Shown here: piece after piece, positions 14,044 to 23,826 of the stretch
Numbering within the stretch: position 1 is the first letter of the stretch
How the letters are laid out: every line of letters begins with the position of its first letter
From: Bacillota bacterium
GTDB lineage: Bacteria > Bacillota > Clostridia > Oscillospirales > Ruminococcaceae
Direction of reading: 5' to 3'
NCBI GenBank assembly: GCA_023433405.1
Contig: JAEZCT010000067.1
Span: 1 to 64,000 of the forward strand
Length of the DNA: 64,000 nt
Translations under genes and position numbers: made by a program
Notes under the pieces: generated by a model
Seen by the model: the letters and a program-made list of their open reading frames with translations, nothing else
What the model was told of the DNA's origin: nothing
Database searches by the model: none

Positions 14044-16887
14044 GTGAGACTGACAGGCAGGTTTATTATATTGCTACTGGTTACGCTTGTGTTGCCCCTT
14101 ATTTTTCTGGCTGTATTTTTAAATATTGAGTTTCGCCGTTCAGTACAAAAAGAGAACTCCGCCTTACTTTCCACGCTGGTTAACAGCGTGGGCGTGGATG
14201 CAGAAAAGTATTATACCGAAACACGGCATTCGGTGGAGCTGATGAGCCTTGAGCCGGAATTTGCTCAGTTATTGGAACTTGTCGCAAGTGCGCAAACGGA
14301 TATGCAAACCATTCGGCTTAACGCCTCAACCCAAATGGAAAAACAGGCGGCAAAGATTACGGAACTTAAGAATTTGCTTTTAATTGACCATAACGGTCGG
14401 GTCGTGCTGTCGCTAAAGGGAGAACGCGTAGGGGAAAGCTATACAAGCAATACCCAATTACAGCAAATGGCGGATAAGGAAGCCTATTCGTCAAAGATTT
14501 TGTACAGCGAAAGCCACGGCGCCTATTTCTTTCACAGCGCGGCCATAGGCACTAAAAACGGGCAGCTACTGGGTTTTTTGGTAGCGGAGCTTGACATAGC
14601 CTATTTTGCGACCGCGGCACGGAATATCACCGTGGGGGAAGAGGGCTATATCTATTTTGTCGACGCGGGCGGCATAGTTTTTGCCCATCGTTACCCTGAG
14701 CGGCAAACTACGGTATTGGCGTTTAGCCACGACGGCGGCTTTTACGAGCAGTACGAACAGATTATACAGCCTGGGGCTCCGGCAAAGGGTGAAATCATTT
14801 ACAATTACACCAACAGCTCCCGCCTTTACGGGGCATACAGCAGGCTGGACTTTATTGACGGCTACCTGTTTGCCGTGCGCAGCGAGGAGGAGATGAACCG
14901 CGCATTTGGCAAGATGACGCTGCTTTTAAACCTCGGCCTGCTGGGGCTGGGTGTTTTAGGGGTGGCGGGCATGGCCTTTTCCATTACCAGCATTAAGCGC
15001 CCGGTGTATCAACTGCTGCGCTCCATTGGCAGTATTCTTAAAGAGAACGGGTACATTCGCTGTGAATATGAGGCGGGTAACGAGCTGGGGTGGATGGCAG
15101 GCGAGGTAAACCGGCTGAACTTTGATGTATCAACCCATATTGCCGACTTAAAGGAAAACGAGCAGCGCTACCGCACCGCACTGGAGGCGGTGAGCGATAT
15201 TGTGTGGGAATATGACGTCGAAACCCAGAAATACACCTTTATGGCCAAGGATAAGGGAATGCTGGGCGCCCGGCGTATTGAAAACGTGGAGATTGTAAAC
15301 TGTCCGTGGGCCTACGCCGCCGACCCCGAAACCGAGGCTAGGCGCGACTCGGAGTTTAAGCGCTTTATTAGGGGCGATGTGCGCACCTACCGCCACGAGT
15401 ACGAGACCCGTGACATTCGCGGAAACCCCACATGGGCGGAGAGCATTGCCACCGCGCTCAAAAACAAGGATGACAAGATTGTACGGGTAATTGGCTCGAT
15501 TAGCGATATTACGCAAAAGAAGCTGTATGATATGCGGGTGCTGCATTCGGCGGAGTTTGATAAGCTTACCAGCGTATACAACCGCGCCACCATTGAACGC
15601 AGGGTGAAGGAATCGCTGCCCCTCAGCCCGCGCTCGGCGCTGATTATGATTGACCTTGATAATTTTAAGGTGATAAACGATACCTTCGGCCACCAATTCG
15701 GCGACCAGATTTTGCAGTTTGTTTCCGCAAGCATTCTTAAAACCGTTTCTCCTCAGGACCTTGTGGGGCGCATAGGCGGCGATGAATTTATAGTTTACAT
15801 ACGCGAGTACCTCAATGAGGAAACCCTTGAGAACATTTCGGCGGGCATTGTGGCAGCACTGCAAAGCGGCTATGAAAAGGAGGGCGTAACCTACCGCCTC
15901 TCGGGCAGCGTGGGGGTCGCCGAGGCCTTTGCCTTTGGTGCGGAAAGCTATAAATCCCTGCTCTCCAACGCCGATTTTGCCATGTACAGCGCAAAACGCA
16001 AGGGCAAAAATAAATTTATGCTGTTTAACGAGGAGCTGTACCGCGAAAAGGTAAAGATTGATGTGGTGGCATGCCATATTAAAAACATGGCGGGCAGCGA
16101 CATCCTTACCCTCAGACTTATGCCCATCTATTGCACCTGCAACGACCGCGTGGTACGTTTTTACGCGGATGTAGATATAAAAATACCCGAATACCCGGAG
16201 GTTAAGCGCGACGAGGTCTATCGCATTGCCATGGAAAGCAACCAGCAGGCAGCCCTGTTGGAGCATACCTTCCGCTGGGTGTGCCGTGCTATCCGTGAGC
16301 TTGACCCGCACAATGCCTACCACACAGCCGTAACCTACCGCATACCCGCAATTTCTATCGTCAATGAAACCATGCTTTCAGTATTAACCCGCGTGGTGGA
16401 GGAGGAGGGAGTAGATACCAAAAACCTTGCGTTATCGCTGGAGCCAAAGACCGTCAGCGCGTTTGACCGCTCCGCCCACAACTTTATCAACTCCCTGCGT
16501 CAAATCTGCTCGGATATTGAGCTAAGCAGCTACGGCGGTATGTACACCAGCTACAATATCGTCAGCGATTTTAACTTTGACAGCGTCCTGTTTTCCGAGG
16601 AGATGGTTGTCAAGGCACTGCACAGCCGCAAGCATATGGCAATACTCGATTCTATTATGGACATCGCCCGCCAGACCTCCACGGCCTGTACGCTGCTGCT
16701 AACCGCCGCACACCGGGAGTTTTTTAGGGATAAGCTCAGCAGCGGGTGCTATCAGTACTGCACGGGTACCCGGGTGACGACCGAGAACGCGCTCGCAATG
16801 CTGCAAAGCAGAACCCCGCTGGTAAATAAGTTTGAGTGCCAAAACTATAAAACAAGGCTGCTCGAGAACACCATCCTAGGGCTATAG
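14044..16887 (+). CDS. Membrane-bound sensor diguanylate cyclase with degenerate EAL-like tail
   Basis: This 947-residue protein has an N-terminal membrane helix (about 8-28), an extracytoplasmic Cache-type sensor (about 35-285), a second helix (about 290-312), a HAMP-like linker, a PAS domain (about 365-490), and a GGDEF domain with intact RIGGDEF (578-582). It should make c-di-GMP in response to an external ligand. The last ~270 residues follow the pattern of an EAL domain: FRWVCRAIRELDPHN, VTYRIPAISIVNETM, YGGMYTSYNIVSDF, then LLLTAAHREF. However, EAL, DDFG and EGVE are all replaced, so this end is probably a non-catalytic binding module. GTG start with AAGGAGG just upstream, 45 nt after the preceding gene. 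Confidence 0.9.
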   Translation: MRLTGRFIILLLVTLVLPLIFLAVFLNIEFRRSVQKENSALLSTLVNSVGVDAEKYYTETRHSVELMSLEPEFAQLLELVASAQTDMQTIRLNASTQMEKQAAKITELKNLLLIDHNGRVVLSLKGERVGESYTSNTQLQQMADKEAYSSKILYSESHGAYFFHSAAIGTKNGQLLGFLVAELDIAYFATAARNITVGEEGYIYFVDAGGIVFAHRYPERQTTVLAFSHDGGFYEQYEQIIQPGAPAKGEIIYNYTNSSRLYGAYSRLDFIDGYLFAVRSEEEMNRAFGKMTLLLNLGLLGLGVLGVAGMAFSITSIKRPVYQLLRSIGSILKENGYIRCEYEAGNELGWMAGEVNRLNFDVSTHIADLKENEQRYRTALEAVSDIVWEYDVETQKYTFMAKDKGMLGARRIENVEIVNCPWAYAADPETEARRDSEFKRFIRGDVRTYRHEYETRDIRGNPTWAESIATALKNKDDKIVRVIGSISDITQKKLYDMRVLHSAEFDKLTSVYNRATIERRVKESLPLSPRSALIMIDLDNFKVINDTFGHQFGDQILQFVSASILKTVSPQDLVGRIGGDEFIVYIREYLNEETLENISAGIVAALQSGYEKEGVTYRLSGSVGVAEAFAFGAESYKSLLSNADFAMYSAKRKGKNKFMLFNEELYREKVKIDVVACHIKNMAGSDILTLRLMPIYCTCNDRVVRFYADVDIKIPEYPEVKRDEVYRIAMESNQQAALLEHTFRWVCRAIRELDPHNAYHTAVTYRIPAISIVNETMLSVLTRVVEEEGVDTKNLALSLEPKTVSAFDRSAHNFINSLRQICSDIELSSYGGMYTSYNIVSDFNFDSVLFSEEMVVKALHSRKHMAILDSIMDIARQTSTACTLLLTAAHREFFRDKLSSGCYQYCTGTRVTTENALAMLQSRTPLVNKFECQNYKTRLLENTILGL

Positions 16888-16927
16888 CAAACGATTATTA
16901 CACAGTGAATTAAGGAGGATGAACATC

Positions 16928-17395
16928 ATGGCAATCGGATACGACTTAATGCAGGATGAAACGCAGGAAGACACAATGCAGGGCAAATACCTTACCTTTA
17001 CCCTTGGCAAGGGGAACTACGCTGTGCCCATACGGTATGTGATAGAGATTAACCGGGTGCTCGATATTACCTTTGTGCCGGATTTTCCGTGGTATCTTGA
17101 GGGTGTGACCAATCTGCGCGGCAGAATAATACCCATTATGAACCTGCGCAAGCGGCTGGGACTGCCGGTGATTGAATTTACCGACACCACCTGCTTTATG
17201 ATTATCTCGGTCAACGATTCCCCCTATGGGCTTATTGTAGACAGCATATCAGAGGTGGTAAGCATTGAGGATGAGGACATCAGCGAGCCGCCTATCGTAG
17301 AGGACAGCGCGGTGAGCGACTTTATTTTGGGCATTGCCCGCGTCAATGACCAGATTAAGCTCATTGTGGATTGCGAGACGATTTTGGCGGAGTAA
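16928..17395 (+). CDS. cheW: Chemotaxis coupling protein CheW
   Basis: CheW couples chemoreceptors to the CheA kinase. The 155 residues show the CheW fold: YLTFTLGKGNYAVPIRYVIEINRV, VTNLRGRIIPIMNLRKRLGL, and DSISEVVSIEDEDI…PIVE. The start at 16928 is nine bases after GGAGG; the ATG at 16919 overlaps it. Its position directly after two c-di-GMP genes suggests that this locus ties second-messenger signalling to motility. No cheA or receptor gene is in the window. Confidence 0.93.
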   Translation: MAIGYDLMQDETQEDTMQGKYLTFTLGKGNYAVPIRYVIEINRVLDITFVPDFPWYLEGVTNLRGRIIPIMNLRKRLGLPVIEFTDTTCFMIISVNDSPYGLIVDSISEVVSIEDEDISEPPIVEDSAVSDFILGIARVNDQIKLIVDCETILAE

Positions 17396-17414
17396 TTTCC
17401 GCTGCGTATACAAA

Positions 17415-17451
17415 ACACAAGCCGGCCCGCGTTATGCGGGCCGGCTTGTGT
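17415..17451. terminator. Terminator between cheW and leuB
   Basis: CACAAGCCGGCCCGC (17416-17430) pairs perfectly with GCGGGCCGGCTTGTG (17436-17450) around GTTAT. On the minus strand it is followed by TTTTG, so it mainly ends the ilv-leu operon, and it may also stop the + strand transcript. Confidence 0.8.
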
Positions 17452-17509
17452 GGTATTGGTGTATGATTACTGCCGGCTCCACAATGAAACCGGCAAAGAG
17501 GTAAGCAGG

Positions 17510-18580
17510 TTACAGCGCCGCGAGAATGCGGTCGGTCATGGCGTCGCAGGTGAGCGTCGCTTCGCCCTCCCGGGCGATGTCGCCGGTGCGCGCGCCGCTT
17601 TTTAGCACCTTATCCACCGCGCTTTCAATTGCCGCCGCCTCAGACTCAAGACCGAAGGAGAGGCGCAGCATGAGCGCGCAGGAAAGGATTGTGGCAATGG
17701 GGTTTGCGACGCCCTTGCCCGCGATGTCGGGGGCGGAGCCGTGAATGGGCTCGTACAGCCCACGGGTGCCGTCGCCTAAGGACGCGGAGGATAACAAACC
17801 GATAGAGCCGGTGAGCATGGAGGCCTCGTCGGACAAAATATCGCCGAACATGTTGCTGGTTACCACCACATCAAACTGCGAGGGGTTTCGCACCAGCTGC
17901 ATGGCGCAGTTATCCACCAGCATGTCGGTGCAGGTGATGTCGGGATAATTCGCGGCAACCTGATGAACAACCTCGCGCCACAGGCGGGAGCTTTCCAGCA
18001 CGTTAGCCTTATCCACGCTCAATACCTTTTTACCCCGTACCCTGGCAAGCTCAAAGGCGTTTTTGGCAATGCGCGTAATCTCCATTGTGTTGTAAGCCTC
18101 GGTGTCGTAGGCCTCCTCTCCGCCCTCGGAGTCTCTTCTGCCCCGGTCGCCGAAGTAAATGCCGCCGGTCAGCTCCCGCACGATAATCATATCAATGCCC
18201 TTTTTTGCAATATCCTCTCGCAGGGGGCAGGCCGAGGCAAGGCTCTCAAACAAACGGGCGGGGCGCAGGTTAGCGTATAAACCCAGTGCCTTGCGTATGC
18301 CCAAAAGCGCCGCCTCCGGGCGCAGGTGCCCGGGCAGGGTGTCCCACTTGGGGCCGCCCACAGCGCCAAGCAGCACGCTGTCGCTTGCAAGGCAGGTATC
18401 CACCGTTTCCTTGGGCAGGGGGTGGCCGGTTGCTTCATAGGCGCAGCCGCCCATTAAAACCTTGGTATAGGTAAAGGTGTGGCCGAATTTCTCCGAAATC
18501 CGGTCCATTACGCGCAGGGACGCGCTTACAATCTCGGGTCCGATGCCGTCGCCCTCTATCACCGCGATGCGGTAGTCCAT
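17510..18580 (-). CDS. leuB: 3-isopropylmalate dehydrogenase LeuB
   Basis: It oxidatively decarboxylates 3-isopropylmalate to 2-oxoisocaproate with NAD. With CimA in the operon it can also act on the methylmalate intermediate to give 2-oxobutyrate. The 356 residues carry the EGDGIGPEIV start, LLGAVGGPKWD, RELTGGIYFGDRG, the Lys-containing SVDKANVLESSRLWR, the metal-binding DNCAMQLVRNPSQFDVVVTSNMFGDILSDEAS, and the C-terminal HGSAPDIAGKGVANP NAD-binding motif. It is the last gene of the operon, just before the terminator. Confidence 0.97.
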   Translation of the reverse strand: MDYRIAVIEGDGIGPEIVSASLRVMDRISEKFGHTFTYTKVLMGGCAYEATGHPLPKETVDTCLASDSVLLGAVGGPKWDTLPGHLRPEAALLGIRKALGLYANLRPARLFESLASACPLREDIAKKGIDMIIVRELTGGIYFGDRGRRDSEGGEEAYDTEAYNTMEITRIAKNAFELARVRGKKVLSVDKANVLESSRLWREVVHQVAANYPDITCTDMLVDNCAMQLVRNPSQFDVVVTSNMFGDILSDEASMLTGSIGLLSSASLGDGTRGLYEPIHGSAPDIAGKGVANPIATILSCALMLRLSFGLESEAAAIESAVDKVLKSGARTGDIAREGEATLTCDAMTDRILAAL

Positions 18581-18619
18581 AGTATCAGTTCCTTTCCTTT
18601 GCTGGCGTTATGCCGTGTT

Positions 18620-19093
18620 CTATTTCGCGAGTGATTTTAACAGTCCGCCCGCCGCCACAATGTTCTGAAGGAACTCGGGAAAGGGTGCAAAGACGGTGGT
18701 AATGCCCTTGGTGTGATTGGTAAGCTCCCCTTTGGCAAAATCGATGCTCACCTTGTCACCCTCGTTAATCTCCGCGTCGCACTCAATAATAGGCAGCCCG
18801 ATGTTGATGGCGTTGCGGTAAAAGATGCGCGCGAAGCTTTTCGCCACCACGCAGGCTATGCCGCTGGTTTTAATGGCAAGGGGCGCGTGCTCACGCGAGG
18901 AGCCGCAGCCAAAGTTAGCCCCGGCCGCGATGATGTCGCCCTCCTTCACACGGTCAACAAAGGTTTTATCAATATCCTCCATACAGTGCGCGGCAAGGGC
19001 CTTGGGGTCGGCGGTGTTGAGGTAGCGGGCGGGGATGATGACATCGGTATCGACGTTATCACCATATTTAATCACGGTAGCGTTTGAAATCAT
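18620..19093 (-). CDS. leuD: 3-isopropylmalate dehydratase small subunit LeuD
   Basis: The swivelling domain of isopropylmalate isomerase, which partners LeuC. The 157 residues show DNVDTDVIIPARYLNT near the start and GANFGCGSSREHAPLAIK, the conserved substrate-binding loop, plus the C-terminal FAKGELTNHTKG. The ATG at 19093 follows GAAAGGGG. It ends 39 nt before the leuB start. Confidence 0.97.
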   Translation of the reverse strand: MISNATVIKYGDNVDTDVIIPARYLNTADPKALAAHCMEDIDKTFVDRVKEGDIIAAGANFGCGSSREHAPLAIKTSGIACVVAKSFARIFYRNAINIGLPIIECDAEINEGDKVSIDFAKGELTNHTKGITTVFAPFPEFLQNIVAAGGLLKSLAK

Positions 19094-19189
19094 GGTAATA
19101 CCCCTTTCGGTTTTATTGGGACTCTGGAGAACCTGTTCTCGTTTTAGCATACCTGAAGAATACGCACTGGCTTTCACCAAATGCGGCGG

Positions 19190-20443
19190 TTACAGCGCGG
19201 CGGGGTCAAAGATCTTGCCCGCAAGGGCGGAGGCCGCCGCCACGGCGGGGCTTGCCAGATACACCTCGCTGTCGGGGTGACCCATGCGCCCCACAAAGTT
19301 ACGGTTGGTGGTGGCGACGCAGCGCTCACCCGGAGCAAGTATGCCCATATGTCCCCCAAGGCAGGGGCCGCAGGTGGGGGTGCTGACAATACAGCCGGAC
19401 TCAATAAAGGTTTTAAGCAGACCCTCCTCCATCGCCTCCAAATAAATACGCTGAGTGGCGGGAATTACGATGGTGCGCACGTTTTTCGCCACCTTTTTTC
19501 CCTTGAGGATTGCTGCGGCCTCCTGCAAATCGGATAACCTTCCATTGGTGCAGGAGCCGATTACCACCTGGTCGATTACCACCTCGCCGGTGTTGTCGAT
19601 GGTTCTGGTGTTGCTGGGCAGGTGGGGGAATGCGACGGTGGAGCGCAGGGCGGAAAGGTCGATGTCGTACACCGCGTCATAGGGCGCGTCGTCGTCCGCC
19701 GTGTAAACAACCGGCTTGCGGTCGCTGTGTTCTGCAATATAGGCGAGAGTCTTTTCATCTACGGGGAAGATGCCGTTCTTGCCGCCCGCCTCAATTGCCA
19801 TATTGGCGACGCAAAGGCGGTCATCCATGGTCAGGTTTGCGACACCCTCGCCGGCAAATTCCATGGATTTATATAAGGCGCCGTCCACGCCAATCATGCC
19901 GATGATATGCAAAATAAGATCCTTGCCCGAAACATGCCTTTGGAACTTGCCGCGGAGGTTGAATTTGATGGCGCTTGGCACCTTAAACCATGCCTTGCCA
20001 TACGCCATACCCGCCGCCATATCGGTAGAGCCTACGCCGGTGGAGAATGCGCCCAGCGCGCCGTAGGTGCAGGTATGGCTGTCGGCGCCAATGATGACGT
20101 CACCTGCCACCACCAGGCCTTTTTCGGGCAGCAGCGCGTGCTCCACACCCATCTCACCTACGTCAAAAAAGTTCTCAATACCCTGCTTGCCGGCAAAGAG
20201 GCGAATTTGCTTTGATTGCTCGGCCGCCTTGATGTCCTTGTTGGGGGTAAAATGGTCCAGCACCAGCGCAATGCGTTTTTTATCAAACACATCGCCGCAG
20301 CCTGCCTTTTCGTACTCGTTAATTGCAACGGGGGAGGTGATGTCGTTACCCAGCACAAGGTCAAGGTTTGCCATAATCATCTCACCCGCCAAAACCTCCT
20401 GCTTTCCGCAATGGTTTGCAAGGATTTTCTGCGTCATCGTCAT
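19190..20443 (-). CDS. leuC: 3-isopropylmalate dehydratase large subunit LeuC
   Basis: This aconitase-family [4Fe-4S] enzyme isomerises 2- to 3-isopropylmalate, and citramalate-derived intermediates when CimA is active. The 417 residues include VLGNDITSPVAI, GADSHTCTYGALGAFSTGVGSTD, VVIGSCTNGRLSDLQEAA, and PTCGPCLGGHMG, which supply the three cluster cysteines (SCTNG and CGPC). The short ~420-residue form is the type common in Clostridia and archaea. The third in-frame ATG (20443) has the best spacing from AAAGG. Confidence 0.96.
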   Translation of the reverse strand: MTMTQKILANHCGKQEVLAGEMIMANLDLVLGNDITSPVAINEYEKAGCGDVFDKKRIALVLDHFTPNKDIKAAEQSKQIRLFAGKQGIENFFDVGEMGVEHALLPEKGLVVAGDVIIGADSHTCTYGALGAFSTGVGSTDMAAGMAYGKAWFKVPSAIKFNLRGKFQRHVSGKDLILHIIGMIGVDGALYKSMEFAGEGVANLTMDDRLCVANMAIEAGGKNGIFPVDEKTLAYIAEHSDRKPVVYTADDDAPYDAVYDIDLSALRSTVAFPHLPSNTRTIDNTGEVVIDQVVIGSCTNGRLSDLQEAAAILKGKKVAKNVRTIVIPATQRIYLEAMEEGLLKTFIESGCIVSTPTCGPCLGGHMGILAPGERCVATTNRNFVGRMGHPDSEVYLASPAVAAASALAGKIFDPAAL

Positions 20444-20615
20444 TGCCATTATCCTTTTCCAGCCTTTCCAATTAGATATTTAGAGGTCAGAGGGCAGAGG
20501 ACAGACTTAGGCGGCTTATCACAGGATTCTGCTTTTTGGGGATATGCCTTGGGATGGGGGACGCTTCCTTTCCGGTCACCAGCCGCTGCCCATAAGCCTG
20601 CGCCCTCTTGCGGGG

Positions 20616-22175
20616 CTATTTCATTAGCGCGAATTCAATGGAATCAACCAGAGCCTCCCAGCTGGCGGCGATGATGTCGGTGGAAACGCCCACCGTCGTC
20701 CATTTGCGGGGGCCGTCGGTGCTTTCTATCAGTACGCGTACCTTCGCCCCGGTGGCATGCTCGGCCTGCAATACGCGCACCTTGTAGTCAATAAGGTGTA
20801 CCTTGCTAAGCTCGGGGTAAAACACCGTAAGCGCCTTGCGCAGGGCAAGGTCGAGGGCGTGTACCGGGCCGTTGCCTACGGCGGCGGTGGTTTCGTGCTT
20901 GCCGCCCACCTGTATTTTAAGCATGGCGCTCGCGTTGGTTTCGCCGTCGGGGGAGGGGAACTCGCCGCTGGTTTTATACATATCCAGCGTAAAGTGGGGG
21001 GTAAACCGCCCCATTGCCCGCTTGCACAAAAGCTCGAAGCTTGCGTCCGCCGCCTCAAACTGGTAGCCCTCATGCTCCTTCTCCTTTAGCAGGTTAAGGA
21101 GGCTTGCGGTCGCCTCTGTGTCCTTAGAAAGCTCGGGCAGTACCCCTGCAAGCTTTGCAAGCAGCGCGTTCTTGCCCGCCACCTCGGATAAAAGAAACCG
21201 GCGGGTGTTGCCCACCTCGGCGGGGGGAACATGCTCAAAGGAGCGGGAAAGCTTGTTAACGCCGTCTATGTGCATACCGCCCTTGTGGGCAAAGGCGCTG
21301 CTGCCCACATAGGGCAGGCTGCCGCGCAGGTTGATGTTGGCAATTTCGGCAAGCTTCATCGCCGTGGCGGTCAGCTCCTTTAAGTCTCCCAGGATGCAGG
21401 GCTTTTTAAGCTTCAGGGCAAGGGTGGGGATGAGGGCGCTCAGGTTTGCGTTGCCGCACCGCTCGCCAATGCCGGTAAAGGTGCCTTGGATATGCACCGC
21501 CCCAGCCTCCACCGCAAGCAGCGAGTTTGCCACCGCGCAGCCAATGTCGTTGTGGCAGTGTATGCCTACCCGCGCGGTGGGAAAGCTGTCGCACACTGTT
21601 TTTGCAATGGTGCCAATCTCAACGGGGGTGCTTCCACCGTTGGTGTCACATAAGCACAGCACGTCGGCCCCCGCCCCGAAGGCGGCGCGCAGCACGCTTA
21701 GGGCGTAATCGGGGTTTGCCTTGTAGCCGTCAAAGAAATGCTCGGCGTCAAAGATAACCTCTTTACCGTTTTTCTTCATGTAGCCAACCGTATCGGCGAC
21801 TAGGGAAAGGTTTTCCTCCAGCGTTACGCGCAAAACCTCAGTGGCGTGCAGATCCCAGGACTTGCCGAAGATGGAGACGGCGGGGGTACCCGCACTGAGG
21901 AGGGAGCGCACGTTTTCGTCGTCCTCCACCGCCACGTTCTTGCGGCGGGTGCTGCCAAATGCACAGAGCTTTGCGTTTTTAAGTGTAAGCTCCCGTGCCT
22001 TATCAAAAAACTCCGAGTCCTTGGGGTTTGAGACGGGGTTGCCCGCCTCGATATATGCCACGCCAAAGGAATCGAGAATCCTGACAACGGCAAGCTTATC
22101 GGATACTGAGAAGGAGATGCCCTCGCTCTGTGCGCCGTCGCGTAGGGTTGTGTCGAGTATTTCCAGTGTTTTCAT
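20616..22175 (-). CDS. cimA: (R)-citramalate synthase CimA
   Basis: It condenses pyruvate with acetyl-CoA to citramalate, the threonine-independent entry to isoleucine. The 519 residues show the HMGL-like TIM barrel: LDTTLRDGAQSEGISFSVSDKL, the metal-binding GIHCHNDIGCAVANSL, FAHKGGMHIDGV, and a C-terminal regulatory (LeuA dimer) domain from about 380. The AQSEGISFS variant after LRDG and the FGSTRRK segment are features of the CimA group rather than of isopropylmalate synthase. Its presence with leuBCD explains how this operon can supply isoleucine with no threonine deaminase gene in the window. Confidence 0.93.
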   Translation of the reverse strand: MKTLEILDTTLRDGAQSEGISFSVSDKLAVVRILDSFGVAYIEAGNPVSNPKDSEFFDKARELTLKNAKLCAFGSTRRKNVAVEDDENVRSLLSAGTPAVSIFGKSWDLHATEVLRVTLEENLSLVADTVGYMKKNGKEVIFDAEHFFDGYKANPDYALSVLRAAFGAGADVLCLCDTNGGSTPVEIGTIAKTVCDSFPTARVGIHCHNDIGCAVANSLLAVEAGAVHIQGTFTGIGERCGNANLSALIPTLALKLKKPCILGDLKELTATAMKLAEIANINLRGSLPYVGSSAFAHKGGMHIDGVNKLSRSFEHVPPAEVGNTRRFLLSEVAGKNALLAKLAGVLPELSKDTEATASLLNLLKEKEHEGYQFEAADASFELLCKRAMGRFTPHFTLDMYKTSGEFPSPDGETNASAMLKIQVGGKHETTAAVGNGPVHALDLALRKALTVFYPELSKVHLIDYKVRVLQAEHATGAKVRVLIESTDGPRKWTTVGVSTDIIAASWEALVDSIEFALMK

Positions 22176-22314
22176 GGTTATTGACCATGCCTTTCCGGCG
22201 TCTATGCCGAAAAGGCACAAACACCATTAAATCTGCACCAGCAATTGGTAAGAGGGCGCTGATAAAGCTGTGAAAGCGCAAATATGAATAATAATATCAC
22301 TTTCATCCATGGCG

Positions 22315-23826
22315 TTACTGTGCGTGAAGCAGCCTGTTAATTCCGCCCAAATAGGCAAGCAGGCTGGCTTCAATAATGTCGGTGGAAAGTCCTCTGCCGG
22401 TGTAGATCTTGTCTCCCGAGCGCAGCTTGACGAGCACCTCGCCCAGCGCGTCGCGTCCCTCGCCCACGGAATGGATGGAGTAATCCTCCAGCGAATGCTC
22501 CGGCGCGCCGGTGAGCTTTGTTATGGCGTTAAACGCCGCGTCTATCGGGCCGTCGCCAATGGCGACCTCCTCCCTTTCCTCCCCGTTTTTGGAAAGGCGC
22601 ACAAGGCTCGTGGCGGTGGCAAAGTTGCTTGCGTGTACGTCAAAGCGGCTTAACGTATATTCACCCGTCGCTGTGGCGGTTTTACTTGAGACCAGCGCCT
22701 CCAAATCCAGGCGGGTGACCTCCTTTTTCTTGTCGCAAAGCTCCTTAAACTGCATAAAATAGGCGTCTATCTGCTCGTTTGTGAGGTCATGCCCCCACTC
22801 GGCAAGCTGCTCGGCAAAGGCATGGCGGCCGCTGTGCTTACCGAGCACCATCTGGTTCTTTTTCAGCCCGATGGATTCGGGCGTCATAATCTCATAGGTG
22901 GTGCGCTCGGCGGATACCCCATGCTGGTGAATGCCCGACTCATGAGAAAAGGCGTTTTTGCCTACAATAGCCTTATTAAGCGGCACAATCGTACCAATGG
23001 TGTTGTACACCAAACGGCTGGCCTTAGAAATGCGGGTAGTGTCAATGTCGGTATGCACCCCAAGGGTTTGGCTGCGGGTGTGAATGGCCATGACAATCTC
23101 CTCCAGCGCCGCGTTGCCCGCGCGCTCGCCAAGACCATTAATGGTGCATTCCACCTGTGTGGCGCCCGCCCGCACACCTGCCAGGCTGTTGGCCACCGCC
23201 ATGCCAAGGTCGTTGTGGCAGTGCATGGAGATGCGCGCGCGGTCGATATTCTCCACATGCTCGGTGAGGTATTTAATCAGTGCGGCCATTTCCTCGGGAG
23301 TGGTGTAGCCCACCGTATCGGGGATATTGACCACTGTAGCGCCCGCCGCAATGACCTTGGTTAAAATGGTGACAAGGAACTCCGGCTCGCTGCGCGTGGC
23401 GTCCTCGCAGGAAAACTCAATGCTATTGCAGTACTTCTTGGCGTAGCGCACCATTGCCTCGGCCTGCTCGAGCACCTTATCGGGGGCCATGCGCAGCTTA
23501 TACTGCATGTGAATGGGCGAGGTGGCGATAAAGGTGTGAATAACCGGCTCCGCCGCATGCTTTACCGCCTCGTAGGACGCGTCAATATCCTTCTCCAGCG
23601 CGCGGGAGAGGGAGGCGACTGCCGAGCCGCGAACCTCCTTTGCGACGGCCTGAATGGACTCGAAATCACCCTTGCTTGAAATGGCAAAGCCCGCCTCGAT
23701 GACATCTACCCTCAGCCGCTCAAGCTCCCTTGCAATCGCAAGCTTTTCCTCCAGGTTCATACTGCATCCGGGCGATTGCTCGCCGTCGCGCAGGGTGGTG
23801 TCAAATATATAAATCTTTTTGTCCAT
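22315..23826 (-). CDS. leuA: 2-isopropylmalate synthase LeuA
   Basis: It condenses acetyl-CoA with 2-oxoisovalerate, the committed step of leucine synthesis. The 503 residues contain FDTTLRDGEQSPGCSM, SMHCHNDLGMAVANSLAGV, NAFSHESGIHQHGV, and the C-terminal regulatory domain (about 370-500) that binds leucine in feedback inhibition. The ATG at 23826 is eight bases after GGGGAG. It lies between ilvD and cimA; the two DRE-TIM enzymes are adjacent paralogues. Confidence 0.96.
   Translation of the reverse strand: MDKKIYIFDTTLRDGEQSPGCSMNLEEKLAIARELERLRVDVIEAGFAISSKGDFESIQAVAKEVRGSAVASLSRALEKDIDASYEAVKHAAEPVIHTFIATSPIHMQYKLRMAPDKVLEQAEAMVRYAKKYCNSIEFSCEDATRSEPEFLVTILTKVIAAGATVVNIPDTVGYTTPEEMAALIKYLTEHVENIDRARISMHCHNDLGMAVANSLAGVRAGATQVECTINGLGERAGNAALEEIVMAIHTRSQTLGVHTDIDTTRISKASRLVYNTIGTIVPLNKAIVGKNAFSHESGIHQHGVSAERTTYEIMTPESIGLKKNQMVLGKHSGRHAFAEQLAEWGHDLTNEQIDAYFMQFKELCDKKKEVTRLDLEALVSSKTATATGEYTLSRFDVHASNFATATSLVRLSKNGEEREEVAIGDGPIDAAFNAITKLTGAPEHSLEDYSIHSVGEGRDALGEVLVKLRSGDKIYTGRGLSTDIIEASLLAYLGGINRLLHAQ

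Noticed and set aside
15148..16323. A 391-codon minus-strand frame inside the membrane GGDEF gene.
   Set aside because: The + strand frame encodes clear PAS and GGDEF domains here; the reverse frame is a by-product of GC-rich codon use.
19128..19141. GAGAACCTGTTCTC upstream of leuD considered as a LexA box.
   Set aside because: The half-sites GAAC and GTTC are separated by 2 bases, not the 4 of the Firmicute LexA site.
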